NCBI GenBank assembly: GCA_012295225.1
Contig: WMKK01000001.1
Coordinates: forward strand, 248,001-312,000
From: Ostreococcus mediterraneus
Taxonomy: Eukaryota; Chlorophyta; Mamiellophyceae; Mamiellales; Bathycoccaceae
Reading direction: 5' to 3'
DNA length: 64,000 bases
Shown here: piece by piece, positions 46,668-55,926 of the stretch
How positions within the stretch are numbered: position 1 is the first letter of the stretch
Layout of the letters: every line of letters starts with the position of its first letter
The notes under the pieces: generated by a model
Told to the model about the DNA's origin: nothing
What the model saw: only the letters and a program-made list of their open reading frames with translations
Database searches by the model: none
Translations under genes and position numbers: made by a program

Positions 46668-48134
46668 CTACGCACCGCGCGTTCTTGGGATGGTCGGCGG
46701 CCTTACTCCCACGCCTGGAGGCGAAACGTTCCTGTCGGCGGATGAGTCTTGTGAACGAGTTTTATGATCGGCTAGGTCTCCGACGCGAATCATCACGCGT
46801 CGATGCTTATGCGAATCTTTGGCTGAAGGTGAGAACACGGTGACTTCGTAGGAGTCACCGGGTGGGGTCACCTTGACGTGTTCAAGAATTTGTGCTCCCG
46901 TCATGACGACGCCGTCAATGGCGATGATGACATCTCCCTCGGTCAGACCAGCCAAAGCCGCTGGGGAATTTTCGAGCACGTCTACAATCACAGTTCCGAT
47001 CGGCAGCTCGAGTCCACGTTCGCCAAATGCAGAATTTGCGGTGAAATTATCAACCATACGAATGCCGATGAATGGATGCGGCACCTTGGCGCCGGCGGCG
47101 AGAATCCCAACCACACGTTTCACGGTATTGATGGGGATTGCAAAGCCAATCCCTTCGGCATCTGCACGAATGGCAGTATTCAACGCCACGACTTCGCTAA
47201 ACTCGTTCACGAGCGGCCCACCCGAATTGCCTGGATTGATGGCGCAGTCTGTTTGCACGAAATCGACGCGGCGCTCGGTGATACCCAATTCCGCAGACGT
47301 TCGATGGACGTTGCTGATGATGCCTAAAGTCACACTATTATCCAAACCCAATGGATTCCCGAGTGCGATGGCGTAATCGCCAACTTCCATGTGATCACTA
47401 TCGCCAAGCTTTGCTACGGGAAGTTGGTGTCCAGCGCGCGGCTTCAACTTTATCAACGCGATATCCGTCAACGTATCAACCCCTTTCACTTCACCGTCGT
47501 ACACATTACCATCAATAAACGTCACCTTGACATTTCCTTCACCACGCACGACGTGACTATTCGTTACCACGTACCCTTCCTCGGCGTCGATCACGAGTCC
47601 GCACCCAGTGCCGCGAATGACGCCGCTTCGCCCATTCAACTTCTGTGACGCATTCTTCCCATTCGATGATGACCCCCCAGACGCCACCGGCATCGCCTTC
47701 TTCAATGACATAGAGTCGCTATCTATTCTCACCACCGCAGGCCCGACCCGTTCGGCCGCGTCGCGCACGAATGAGTTTCTCTTCGCGCGACGAGGCGCCG
47801 CGTGCCTCCCCACGCGCTCGGCGAATTCCGTGTACGACGACGACGCGTTCGCCACTCTCGGTCGTCTCGCGGCGTGCGCGCGTTCGGGCGCGCCCAACAC
47901 ACCGCTCAACCACGCGCACATGGCGAACACGCCGATGACGAGCGCGCGATTCGACGCCAACTCGCTACGCATCGCAGCACCCACGCGACGATTCTCCGTC
48001 GCCGCCTCCTCGCGCGCGTTCGCCTCTGCGCGCGCGCTCGGGCGGCGCGCCGACCGAACGCGACGCCCGCGTGCGGGCCGACGGCTGACGCGCGGCATCG
48101 CTCGCGGCGCCGTCGCGCGGCGCGCGCACATCAT
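46668..48134 (-). CDS. HtrA/Deg serine protease with PDZ domain, probably plastid lumen
   Basis: A 488-residue trypsin-fold protease of protein quality control. The leader from the ATG at 48134 (MMCARRATAPRAMPRVSRRP) is a transit peptide, and a second hydrophobic stretch ending in a likely signal-peptidase site (ALVIGVFAMCAWLSGVLGAP...AHA) suggests transport into the thylakoid lumen. The catalytic triad is visible: His in GYVVTNSHVV, Asp in DTLTDIALIKLK and Ser in DCAINPGNSGGPLVNEF. One PDZ domain follows (PHPFIGIRMVDNFTANSAFG ... ENSPAALAGLTEGDVIIAID). The order matches plant Deg proteases. An ATG at 48161 would extend the leader into the neighbour's promoter. Head to head with the RDEL gene, only 50 bases apart. 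Confidence 0.9.
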   Translation of the reverse strand: MMCARRATAPRAMPRVSRRPARGRRVRSARRPSARAEANAREEAATENRRVGAAMRSELASNRALVIGVFAMCAWLSGVLGAPERAHAARRPRVANASSSYTEFAERVGRHAAPRRAKRNSFVRDAAERVGPAVVRIDSDSMSLKKAMPVASGGSSSNGKNASQKLNGRSGVIRGTGCGLVIDAEEGYVVTNSHVVRGEGNVKVTFIDGNVYDGEVKGVDTLTDIALIKLKPRAGHQLPVAKLGDSDHMEVGDYAIALGNPLGLDNSVTLGIISNVHRTSAELGITERRVDFVQTDCAINPGNSGGPLVNEFSEVVALNTAIRADAEGIGFAIPINTVKRVVGILAAGAKVPHPFIGIRMVDNFTANSAFGERGLELPIGTVIVDVLENSPAALAGLTEGDVIIAIDGVVMTGAQILEHVKVTPPGDSYEVTVFSPSAKDSHKHRRVMIRVGDLADHKTRSQDSSADRNVSPPGVGVRPPTIPRTRGA

Positions 48135-48184
48135 AGCTCGCGGCGTCGGTGAATGCGGCACATTTCAACGCGCGTGTCGCAGCC
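48135..48184. promoter_or_regulatory. Very short divergent promoter, HtrA and RDEL genes
   Basis: Only 50 bases lie between the two chosen start codons, with no TATA box. Both genes make compartment-targeted folding or quality-control proteins, so joint control is conceivable. Confidence 0.45.
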
Positions 48185-49099
48185 ATGCGCGGCGTCTCGC
48201 GGCGCCGCATTGCCGCGGTCGCGTGCATCGCGCTCGGCGTATTGATGTCGTGCGCCACTGCTGTGGGCGGCGCGCACGTGCGTCCGATTCGGCGCGGTGC
48301 GCCGCTCGCGCGCGGCTCGCACGTCAAGCCAGGACGCGCGCGGTCGCTCACGCCCGCGCACGATGGATTCGGCGCGCGTCGCGGGCACGGAGAGGACCAC
48401 AGGGGAGATAGGGCTCGCGCGAGGGCGCAGGCGCAGCGGCGGCGCGGCGAGGATGACGAGAACGACGCGGCGACTCTAGCCGCGCGAAGGCGTCGGTTAC
48501 AAGCGGCGGACGCGGGCGTGACTGCCCCGCCCGAGTCGCGTCCGAGTGCGGCGGATGCGTACGGGATTGACGATACGGTTGTGTTCGCTCCGTGGACGTC
48601 CCTCGATTCGGCGCCGGATGATGTCACGTGCGATGGATGCAAGTTGACGGCTCGAGCTCTGTTCGCGGATGCCGTCGCGAGCGCAAGAACGACTCGAGCG
48701 TCGAGTTGGAAAGCGCTCGATGAGCCCATGCGTGAGAGCGTGGTAGAATTAGTGTGGTCGGAAACGACATGCGCGAGAATGGTGAATATCTCAGCGTTGC
48801 GTCGCGATGGGAAGGGGCGATTGGTGGACGCGCGCGAGGACACGCGAGACTCTGAAATCTCAAATCCTGGCGAGGCGCGAGTGGTACCAGAGAACGTGAC
48901 GGATACGATCGCTGTCGCCATGCTCGAGCGCATGTGCGTACTGTTGCGAGACGACTTACAAGCGCGCGATTGGTTGGTATCAAGCTTGAGTGCGATTGCG
49001 GATGTGCGTCCGTTATCGGATGCGCAAGCGCGTTTCGCGTGCGACATTCTTTCGCCAGACGTAGCGTGCACGGTGGGCGGCGGTCGCGACGAGCTTTAA
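48185..49099 (+). CDS. ER-lumen protein with saposin-like cysteines and C-terminal RDEL
   Basis: A 304-residue protein with a signal peptide (MRGVSRRRIAAVACIALGVL and on to ATAVGGA) and a C-terminal RDEL, a variant of the KDEL/HDEL retrieval signal. The first ~110 mature residues are basic low complexity. The folded part has a cysteine pattern like saposin-fold or Canopy-like ER proteins: CDGCKLTARALFADAV, then ETTCARMVNI, MLERMCVLLRDDL and FACDILSPDVAC. Two possible N-glycosylation sites are present (NIS, NVT). The saposin reading is inference from spacing only. An in-frame ATG at 48149 would place 12 residues before the signal peptide. Confidence 0.72.
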   Translation: MRGVSRRRIAAVACIALGVLMSCATAVGGAHVRPIRRGAPLARGSHVKPGRARSLTPAHDGFGARRGHGEDHRGDRARARAQAQRRRGEDDENDAATLAARRRRLQAADAGVTAPPESRPSAADAYGIDDTVVFAPWTSLDSAPDDVTCDGCKLTARALFADAVASARTTRASSWKALDEPMRESVVELVWSETTCARMVNISALRRDGKGRLVDAREDTRDSEISNPGEARVVPENVTDTIAVAMLERMCVLLRDDLQARDWLVSSLSAIADVRPLSDAQARFACDILSPDVACTVGGGRDEL

Positions 49100-49161
49100 G
49101 CACATAGCATATATTCCTGTACCGGTACAGTACTAGTAGTCATGTATTAATAGTCTAAAGT

Positions 49162-51039
49162 CTAACGAGAACGTTTACGCCCGGCGCTCTTCTTTTTCTG
49201 CTTGTATTTGAACTTGTCTGGCTTGATGCGCAAATCCGGACCCGTTTCACGTTTATCCGAACGCTTGCGCTTCTTTTTTGACCCAAACTCGGCGACGTCT
49301 ACGTCGAGGTGATACGTCGCCGCGTCTTTCGCGTGCTGTGAATCGGGATTGACAGATTTCGGTGCACCACGCTTTTTGCCAGCGCCGCGCAAGTAGCCGG
49401 GCAAGTGGCTCAAATGCTTCGCGTCTGGGTGCTTTGCCAAACTCACATCATGCTTCAGCAACGCTAAATCTTCAGGATTATCTTCAAAGTGCGCGGCAAG
49501 TCGTTCTGAATTCAGGAGTTCTTGTCGCAATTCACGCACGCGCGCTTCTTTAACGGCAGTCTTTCCTACAGCGCGCGCGGCGTCTTCGGCGCGATAGCGC
49601 AACGCGTCCACCGCCTCCTTTGGTAATCGCGTGAACGGTTGAACGATTTGCGTCGACGCCACGGCATCGCCGACAGCCGCTGCGAGTTTGGCTTGTATGG
49701 CATCGAAGGCATCGACCTCGCTCGGGGCGACGATGGTAATGGCGGTGCCTGAATTCCCGGCGCGACCCGTGCGGCCGACCCGATGCACGTACGCCGCCGC
49801 CGTCGTCGGCACTTCAAAGTTCACCACCGTGTTTACGGCTTGAAAATCAATACCACGAACGACACCGAATTCTTTATCTCGCCTGTCCTTTTTCTTCCTT
49901 TTACTCTCACGTGTCGGTGCGGTGTCTTCGTCCTCTTCTTCCTCCTCCGTCTTCGTCGCCGGCTCATCCTTCATGTTCGCGTCATCCGCGGCGGCAATCA
50001 TAAAGTCGTACACCCCGCGATTGAACTCTTGTAAGATGTGCGTGCGCGAATTCGCGGGGAGTTCGGCGTGCATTGCACAGCACGGCACGCCAAACTTGTG
50101 CAAAAATAATCGCAGGCGCACCGCGGCGTCTGCGTTTGACACAAAGACAAGCACCTTCTTCTTGCACAGTCCCAACCGCAACAACGCCATGCAATGCAGC
50201 AACCGGTCGCTTGATTTGTCAATGTGTAAGGAAAAGTGCGCAATATTTGGACCGCTCGTCTTCACGCCGTCAGCACCCGCGCCCGCTGCTGCCGCCGCCG
50301 CCGCGTCGTCGTCTTCCACGTCCACCGTCGTCGGCTTGTGCGCCACGACGTCTCTCAACTCTTCAATCTCCTTACTCATCGTCGCACTCAACATCATCAC
50401 CTGCGTGCCACGCTTGATAGCTTTCATCACACACTTAATATCATCCACGTATCCAAACGACAACAACAAATCCGCCTCATCTAGCACTAACATTTCCAAC
50501 CCGTCCCCGAGCGCGCCCGGCGGAAAGTACCCGCCCCGCACGCACTCCGCCACGCGCGTCGGCGTCGCCACGAGCACATCCGGCGGCGACCCCGCGGTCT
50601 CGCGCAACACATTCGTCCCAACATTCGCCGCCGGAAGTTCACCGACGCGCATCGACGGCGCGCACACCTTGAGCACCCCCGCGCACGCCCGACGCACCTG
50701 GTGCGCCAACTCGCGCGTCGGCGCCAGCACCACCACCCGCGGACTCCCACCCGCGGTCCCGCCGCCATCCTCCCCGAGCACCTTACACAGCGCCGGAATC
50801 AAATACGCCATCGTCTTCCCCGACCCCGTGCTCGCGCGCGCGACGACGTCTCGCCCGCGCCGCGCGTGCGGAATCACGCGTCGCTGCACCGCCGTCGGCG
50901 TGGTGAGCTTTTTCGCCACCAACGCGCGCGCGAGGGCGTCGCACACGCCCAGCGCGCGCCACGCCGCGACGGCGTCGTCGTCGAACGCACGCGCGTCGCC
51001 GTCGCCTCTGCTTCTGCCTCCGCCTCCGTCGTCCGCCAT
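49162..51039 (-). CDS. DBP9: DEAD-box RNA helicase DBP9/DDX56
   Basis: DBP9/DDX56 is a nucleolar ATP-dependent RNA helicase for 60S ribosome assembly. The ATG at 51039 (MADDGGGGRSRGDGDARAFD) gives 625 residues; the frame is open much further upstream but without similarity. Motifs in order are Q motif (TPTAVQRRVIP), motif I ASTGSGKT, Ia PTRELA, Ib TPTRV, II VLDEADLLLSFGY, III SAT, then QEFNRG, ARGIDFQ-like VVRGIDFQAVNTVVNFEVP and motif VI YVHRVGRTGRAG. The FGY after DEAD and the acidic EEEEEDED insert near residue 395 are typical of this subfamily. The C-terminal RIKPDKFKYKQKKKSAGRKR is a nucleolar-type basic tail. It ends tail to tail with the RDEL gene, 62 bases apart. Confidence 0.93.
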   Translation of the reverse strand: MADDGGGGRSRGDGDARAFDDDAVAAWRALGVCDALARALVAKKLTTPTAVQRRVIPHARRGRDVVARASTGSGKTMAYLIPALCKVLGEDGGGTAGGSPRVVVLAPTRELAHQVRRACAGVLKVCAPSMRVGELPAANVGTNVLRETAGSPPDVLVATPTRVAECVRGGYFPPGALGDGLEMLVLDEADLLLSFGYVDDIKCVMKAIKRGTQVMMLSATMSKEIEELRDVVAHKPTTVDVEDDDAAAAAAAGAGADGVKTSGPNIAHFSLHIDKSSDRLLHCMALLRLGLCKKKVLVFVSNADAAVRLRLFLHKFGVPCCAMHAELPANSRTHILQEFNRGVYDFMIAAADDANMKDEPATKTEEEEEDEDTAPTRESKRKKKDRRDKEFGVVRGIDFQAVNTVVNFEVPTTAAAYVHRVGRTGRAGNSGTAITIVAPSEVDAFDAIQAKLAAAVGDAVASTQIVQPFTRLPKEAVDALRYRAEDAARAVGKTAVKEARVRELRQELLNSERLAAHFEDNPEDLALLKHDVSLAKHPDAKHLSHLPGYLRGAGKKRGAPKSVNPDSQHAKDAATYHLDVDVAEFGSKKKRKRSDKRETGPDLRIKPDKFKYKQKKKSAGRKRSR

Positions 51040-51739
51040 CGCGCGCGAGCTCTGACGCGCGCGCGCGCGCGAACGCTGGCGGCGGCGCCACCACCGTGGA
51101 TTTTGGTGCCATTCCGTGGGACCACGCCGACGTGGCGTTCGACCGTCGCGCGAGCGCGTCGGCGTCGACGCGCGAGCGCGTGGGATGCGCGCGAACGACG
51201 TCTGTGTCGCCACCAGAAATTCTCGCGCGCGCGACGGTCGAACGCCGCGTCGGCGCGGTCCGACGCGCGCGCATCGAACGCGCGCATCGAACGCGCGCGC
51301 GTTCGATGCGCCGCGGTGAATGACGATGCGATTCGACGTCGGACTCGGGCGGGATCGGCGCCGCGGTACCCCCACCGGTCGTTCGACGCACCGATGCGCG
51401 CGACGCGCGGCCGAGTCGTCGTCCGTCGTCCGTCGTCCGTCGTCGCGTCGTCGCGTCGTCGCGTCGTCGCGTCGCCGACCGCACGTACCCGCGCATGGGA
51501 GGTCGTCGCCCTTACAAAAAAAACTGGTACAATATGATCGAGCACAGTGCGAAGAAAGGCGATTTACCGACGAACCAGGAACGTGCGGGTCACGTGGCGA
51601 AACGTACGGGTATAATTCGTCGCGCCAATCGTCGACGCGAATTCGCGCGCGAACTCGCGACGTGCGATCGACGACGTCGGCGTGGACGACGGTCGGGCGA
51701 GAACGAAGGGCGTTGACGCCGCGCGTCGCGTCGCGCGCG
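51040..51739. other. 700-base divergent spacer with inverted repeat and CGTCGT arrays
   Basis: The largest gene-free stretch besides 40.8-41.4 kb, between DBP9 and BDP1. It holds an inverted repeat (51121-51156 with 51222-51259), repeats of CGCGCATCGAA at 51270-51312, and a tandem CGTCCGT/CGTCGCGT array at 51417-51478. Open frames across it are arginine-rich and match nothing. Confidence 0.5.
51121..51259. repeat. Inverted repeat, ~36-bp arms
   Basis: The left arm at 51121-51156 (core GGCGTTCGACCGTCGCGCG) pairs with 51222-51259. The central 19 bases match perfectly and the extended arms differ at two to four positions. The loop is ~65 bases. Confidence 0.65.
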
Positions 51740-53365
51740 ATGGCGGAGCGGGCGTCGGGGGCGTCGACGCCCGGGCGTGGGGATGAATCCCCGGGCGCGG
51801 GCGCGGTCGGGGCGGAGCGCGGGCGCGTCGGGTCGACGACGCCGACGGCGACGACGCCGACGGATCGCGTGCAGGTGAGGCGCGAGAGCGCGTTCGCGCC
51901 GAATGTGAATTCACCGCGTGGGAAGGCGCGCGGGAAGGCGGTGGTGGCGACGGCGACGACGCAATCCGAGGCGGCGACGCCGTCCGCGAGCGCGAAGGAG
52001 GCGAAACCGGCGTTGACGTCGAGGTTGGGGCGCACGGTGGCGGAGCATTCGGGTGCGGGTCAGGATAGGAAGAAGAGTAGGTTGTCGTTGAGTGCGTCGA
52101 ATGCTGCGAGTGCGGGGTCGAGATTGCGCACGGCGAGGGCGAGTCAAGGGGACGGGACTCCGGCGAAGTCGACGCTCGCTGGCCGGGTGTCGACGCCACT
52201 CGGTTCGCGAACGCCCGCGCCGAGTCGTGCTGCGAAACAAATGGTACCAGCGGTGGTGCGTTTGGAGACGAAATTGACGCCACCGCAACCTGTGTTGTCG
52301 CCGTTGGCGCTGCCCGCGGGCGGCGTACCGGATCCCGGCTCGCCGGGCGCGATGGCGCTCGTGGCCGCGCCGCCGCCGTTAGTCGTGCCCGCACATCGAT
52401 GGGTGCGCTCGGCGGGTTCGACACGAGGTGGACGCGTCGGTGAGGGTAGTCGCCGTGATGCGCTCGAAGCGTCGACGTCGTTCGCCGATGACCCGGCGAT
52501 TACGATTCGCGACATTATTCGCCGAAAGAGCGCCGAAGAGAAAGTCAACGATGCAAAGGCGCGCGTGGCGAACCGCGCGGCGGGTGGACCGATGCCAAGT
52601 AAGAAGCCACTTCCTGATTTCGCTAAACTCAAGGCGAATATGGAACCACATGCACCGTTGTTGGCGCTTCCTGGTCGTCAAGCGGGTGGCGCTGCGAGTA
52701 AGCTCGCCGTCATGGCGCCGCAAGTTCAAGTCATCGATGGTAACATTGTCATCAATCCTCAATCACTCACGGTGAATGCGGCGGCGGAAAAAGACATGGG
52801 AATGGCCGAGTTCAAGCGCGTCGAAGAAAGCGGTACGAGACTCAATTCGGCAACGTATTCCAACCGCGCCAAGGCTGAAAAGTGGTCAAAGGAGGACACA
52901 GAGTTGTTTTACCGAGCGATGACGCAATTTGGCACAGACTTTTCCCTCATCGCGCGCCTGTTCCCAGGCCGCAGCCGACGCCAAGTAAAGCGCAAGTACC
53001 TTATCGAAGACCGCGCCGATCCGCGTCGGGTCGAGCAAGCAATTAAGAGCAGGGATCAAGATCCCATGATGTACAAGAATTTGATCGCCGTGCTGCAAGC
53101 GCAAGCCACCGAAGGCGCCGAGCAATCGCCCGCGCTCGCGCGCGTCGTTCTCGCCGATGGTGAAAATGAAGAGCCGCCTGCAATTGCAGATGCCGAAGAG
53201 CCGCCTGAGCCCGAGCCCAAAGCCGATGCTGCCGGTAAGGCGGCTGCCAAGCCGAAAGCCGCGGCTGCCAAGCCAAAGGCGCGCAAGGCGTCGCCCGCGG
53301 AAGCGGCGCCTCCGCCCGCCAAGGTGGCGCGCGCGTCGACACGCGCCACCCGAGCTCGAAAATAA
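51740..53365 (+). CDS. BDP1: TFIIIB component B'' (BDP1)
   Basis: BDP1 joins TBP and BRF to form TFIIIB, which recruits RNA polymerase III to tRNA and 5S genes. The ATG at 51740 (MAERASGASTPGRGDESPGA) gives 541 residues. The N-terminal ~200 residues are low complexity. The conserved core is at ~335-440: PQVQVIDGNIVINPQSLTV, then SNRAKAEKWSKEDTELFYRA and MTQFGTDFSLIARLFPGRSR, a SANT/Myb repeat with the BDP1-specific RRQVKRKYLIEDRADPRRVE extension. The C-terminal ~80 residues are Lys-, Pro- and Ala-rich. The frame is open from 51320 but the extra part is repeat-derived. Identity is secure from the extended SANT block. Confidence 0.92.
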   Translation: MAERASGASTPGRGDESPGAGAVGAERGRVGSTTPTATTPTDRVQVRRESAFAPNVNSPRGKARGKAVVATATTQSEAATPSASAKEAKPALTSRLGRTVAEHSGAGQDRKKSRLSLSASNAASAGSRLRTARASQGDGTPAKSTLAGRVSTPLGSRTPAPSRAAKQMVPAVVRLETKLTPPQPVLSPLALPAGGVPDPGSPGAMALVAAPPPLVVPAHRWVRSAGSTRGGRVGEGSRRDALEASTSFADDPAITIRDIIRRKSAEEKVNDAKARVANRAAGGPMPSKKPLPDFAKLKANMEPHAPLLALPGRQAGGAASKLAVMAPQVQVIDGNIVINPQSLTVNAAAEKDMGMAEFKRVEESGTRLNSATYSNRAKAEKWSKEDTELFYRAMTQFGTDFSLIARLFPGRSRRQVKRKYLIEDRADPRRVEQAIKSRDQDPMMYKNLIAVLQAQATEGAEQSPALARVVLADGENEEPPAIADAEEPPEPEPKADAAGKAAAKPKAAAAKPKARKASPAEAAPPPAKVARASTRATRARK

Positions 53366-53462
53366 TCACCACGCATTGATAAGTAGTACTGGTAATACGA
53401 ATTAGTAGAGATTTTACGCAGCTGGTTGTCGTTTATCGTTGTTAAAATGGGATTTTAAATTT

Positions 53463-54341
53463 TTACGCCCCGCCGCTTTCGACGCCCATGGCTGCTTCTA
53501 ATCGCGCAATGGCTGTGTCTAAACGCGCATCAGTGCGCGCCAACTCGTGAGCGACATTTTCAATCGTCGCTGATCTTATTCTCTCCACGTGGTCCTTCAA
53601 GCCAAACAACAAGCCATGGAATCCAGTCAAATAGGACATTAAATGTTCGACGTGCGCGTCATCCGTGCCCGCCGGCGCCGAAGCCCCATGCATCGTGGCA
53701 TCACGCGTCTCGGGCGTGTACCGCTCGTATTCGTTCGGCGGTGGCGATAATTGCGCCGGCCTCGGCGTCGGTGGCGGTGAGTTTTGCACCATTTGCGCCT
53801 TGGCTCGGGGCGGCGGCGGCGGCGGCGGCGGCTCCGCCGCGCGCTCCACGCGCGTCGCCGCGCCCAATCCGCGCGACTGCTTCTCCTGCACAACATTCAC
53901 CTCAATCGCCATCGGCTCATGCGCGACGCGAGATGGTGTTTGTATCTTCCTAAACGCATGCTCCACGTTTTCTACGCTCTGAAACGACGCTTCAGTGTCT
54001 CTACGCGCCGGCGACGCCTCAACCGCTCGCGCGCTCGCGCGCACTCCAAAATCCTCCCCGATCGCCTCAACCACCCCAGCGTGCTTCAACAACTTCCCAA
54101 ACTCATCTCCAAACATCGGTTGTCGCTCGCGTCCCCACGTGTCGAACTCACACACCCCGCTCGACGACGCCACGACCGAAAACGCGCTGCGCTCATCATC
54201 TTTAAACTCCTTCAAATACGAAAACAACGCGCGCCACTCGGCGAAACGCGTGGCGACAACGTCCGCGAACGCCACCGAACCGCCAGCGAGGGCGGCAAAT
54301 AACTCCCCAGCCGCGCGCTTGCGCTCGTCGTCGCTCGACAT
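53463..54341 (-). CDS. Unknown protein with helical N-terminus and proline-rich linker
   Basis: About 292 residues from MSSDDERKRAAGELFAALAG; an in-frame ATG at 54410 would add 23 plausible residues and leave only 35 bases before the RPT1 start. The N-terminal ~100 residues are predicted helical (ERKRAAGELFAALAGGSVAF, EWRALFSYLKEFKDDERSAF). The middle is a linker with eight consecutive prolines and several PPP runs. The last ~90 residues are again helical (HVEHLMSYLTGFHGLLFGLK, ELARTDARLDTAIARLEAAM) and may form a coiled coil. No family was recognised. Confidence 0.65.
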   Translation of the reverse strand: MSSDDERKRAAGELFAALAGGSVAFADVVATRFAEWRALFSYLKEFKDDERSAFSVVASSSGVCEFDTWGRERQPMFGDEFGKLLKHAGVVEAIGEDFGVRASARAVEASPARRDTEASFQSVENVEHAFRKIQTPSRVAHEPMAIEVNVVQEKQSRGLGAATRVERAAEPPPPPPPPRAKAQMVQNSPPPTPRPAQLSPPPNEYERYTPETRDATMHGASAPAGTDDAHVEHLMSYLTGFHGLLFGLKDHVERIRSATIENVAHELARTDARLDTAIARLEAAMGVESGGA

Positions 54342-54445
54342 CGCGCGCACGGCGTGGATAATTGTGTCGAGCGCGGCGTTGACGTCGCGCGTCAACGACT
54401 GTAACGGCACTTCCCGTCGCTCTGCGTCGTCGTCGCGCGCGCACC

Positions 54446-55735
54446 ATGGGCGTACCGAGCGCGGAAGACATCGAAAACGGCGAGGCGGAGAAAACTATCA
54501 TCCCGCTCGACGCGGATGACATCGCGTTGCTGAAGACGTACGGGTTGGGGGCGTATAACGATGCGATTAAGGATCTCGAACACGACCTGACGGCGATCTC
54601 GAAACGGGTGAATACGCTGTGCGGGATCAAGGAGTCGGACACCGGACTCGCGCCACCGTCGCAGTGGGATTTGACGGCGGATAAGCAGGCGATGCAGGAG
54701 CAGCAACCGTTGCAGGTGGCCCGGTGTACGAAGATCATCAACCCAGGGACGGATGACGCGCAGTACGTCATCAACGTGAAGCAAATCGCCAAGTTTGTGG
54801 TTGGGTTAGGGAACGAGGTGGCGCCGACGGATATTGAGGAGGGTATGCGCGTGGGTGTCGATCGCAACAAGTACTTTATTCAGTTGCCGTTGCCACCTAA
54901 GATTGACCCGAGCGTGACGATGATGACTGTTGAGGAGAAACCAGACGTGACGTACAGCGACGTTGGTGGGTCGAAGGAACAGATCGAGAAGCTTCGAGAG
55001 GTTGTGGAGCTTCCATTGTTGCATCCTGAAAAGTTTGTCAAGCTCGGGATCGATCCACCCAAGGGGGTTTTGTGTTACGGTCCGCCGGGGACGGGGAAGA
55101 CGCTTTCGGCGCGCGCGGTGGCGAACCGCACGGATGCTTGCTTCATTCGCGTCATTGGGAGTGAATTAGTTCAAAAGTACGTCGGTGAAGGGGCTAGATT
55201 AGTTCGTGAGTTGTTCCAAATGGCGCGGAGCAAGAAGGCTTGTTTGATTTTTTTCGACGAAGTCGACGCCATCGGAGGGGCGCGTTTCGACGACGGTCAA
55301 GGGGGCGATAACGAAGTCCAACGTACGATGCTTGAAATCGTCAACCAACTCGATGGTTTCGACGCGCGCGGGAACATCAAGGTTCTCATGGCGACGAACC
55401 GTCCGGACACGTTAGATCCCGCGCTTTTGCGCCCTGGACGTCTCGACCGCAAGGTTGAATTCGGCTTACCCGACCTCGAGTCGCGCGCTCAAATTTTCAA
55501 AATCCACACCCGCTCCATGGCTGTCGAGCGCGATGTCCGCTACGAGCTCCTCGCACGACTATGCCCCAACGCCACGGGCGCAGAAATCCACTCCGTGTGC
55601 ACAGAAGCAGGCATGTTTGCCATTCGTCAGCGTCGTAAAACCGTCAACGAAAAAGACTTTCTCGACGCCGTCAACAAAGTCATCAAGGGCTACCAAAAGT
55701 TTAGCTCGACCGCGAAATACATGCAGTACAACTAG
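54446..55735 (+). CDS. RPT1: 26S proteasome AAA ATPase RPT1
   Basis: RPT1 is one of six ATPases that unfold substrates at the base of the 19S cap. The 429-residue protein has the N-terminal coiled coil ([20 protein letters not shown]), the OB domain, and an AAA domain with Walker [17 protein letters not shown] near 215 and Walker [19 protein letters not shown]. The second region of homology is also present ([20 protein letters not shown]). RPT1-specific markers are [30 protein letters not shown] and the C-terminal [11 protein letters not shown]. No HbYX ends it, as expected for RPT1. Head to head with the unknown gene over ~104 bases. Confidence 0.96.
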   Translation: MGVPSAEDIENGEAEKTIIPLDADDIALLKTYGLGAYNDAIKDLEHDLTAISKRVNTLCGIKESDTGLAPPSQWDLTADKQAMQEQQPLQVARCTKIINPGTDDAQYVINVKQIAKFVVGLGNEVAPTDIEEGMRVGVDRNKYFIQLPLPPKIDPSVTMMTVEEKPDVTYSDVGGSKEQIEKLREVVELPLLHPEKFVKLGIDPPKGVLCYGPPGTGKTLSARAVANRTDACFIRVIGSELVQKYVGEGARLVRELFQMARSKKACLIFFDEVDAIGGARFDDGQGGDNEVQRTMLEIVNQLDGFDARGNIKVLMATNRPDTLDPALLRPGRLDRKVEFGLPDLESRAQIFKIHTRSMAVERDVRYELLARLCPNATGAEIHSVCTEAGMFAIRQRRKTVNEKDFLDAVNKVIKGYQKFSSTAKYMQYN

Positions 55736-55859
55736 TCTCGCATGCGCCGCGTCCGTGTCTGTGTAGTTTTTTACACGGCCACGCGACACGCACGCGCATG
55801 CACACCTTTAGCCTCGCGGTCCTCGCCAAGACGTCCTCCGCGCCACTTTAGACTTTATT

Positions 55860-55881
55860 CACAAAAAATCCACAAAAAATC
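55860..55881 (+). promoter_or_regulatory. CACAAAAAATC doublet (CCA1-site-like) in the LHC promoter
   Basis: Two perfect adjacent copies of CACAAAAAATC lie 46-67 bases before the LHC start codon. The second reads AAAAATCT, the classic CCA1 binding site first found in plant Lhcb promoters; the first reads AAAAATCC. A TTTATT sits just upstream. Ostreococcus has a CCA1/TOC1 clock, so circadian control is plausible but not shown. Confidence 0.4.
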
Positions 55882-55926
55882 TCACCCGCGCGCCATTCGC
55901 GCACACACATCGAACACATCGACACC

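Noticed and set aside
49162-52035. 957-residue version of DBP9 starting at 52035
   Set aside because: The added N-terminal ~330 residues are repeat- and arginine-rich, overlap the BDP1 start and resemble no helicase; the ATG at 51039 is better.
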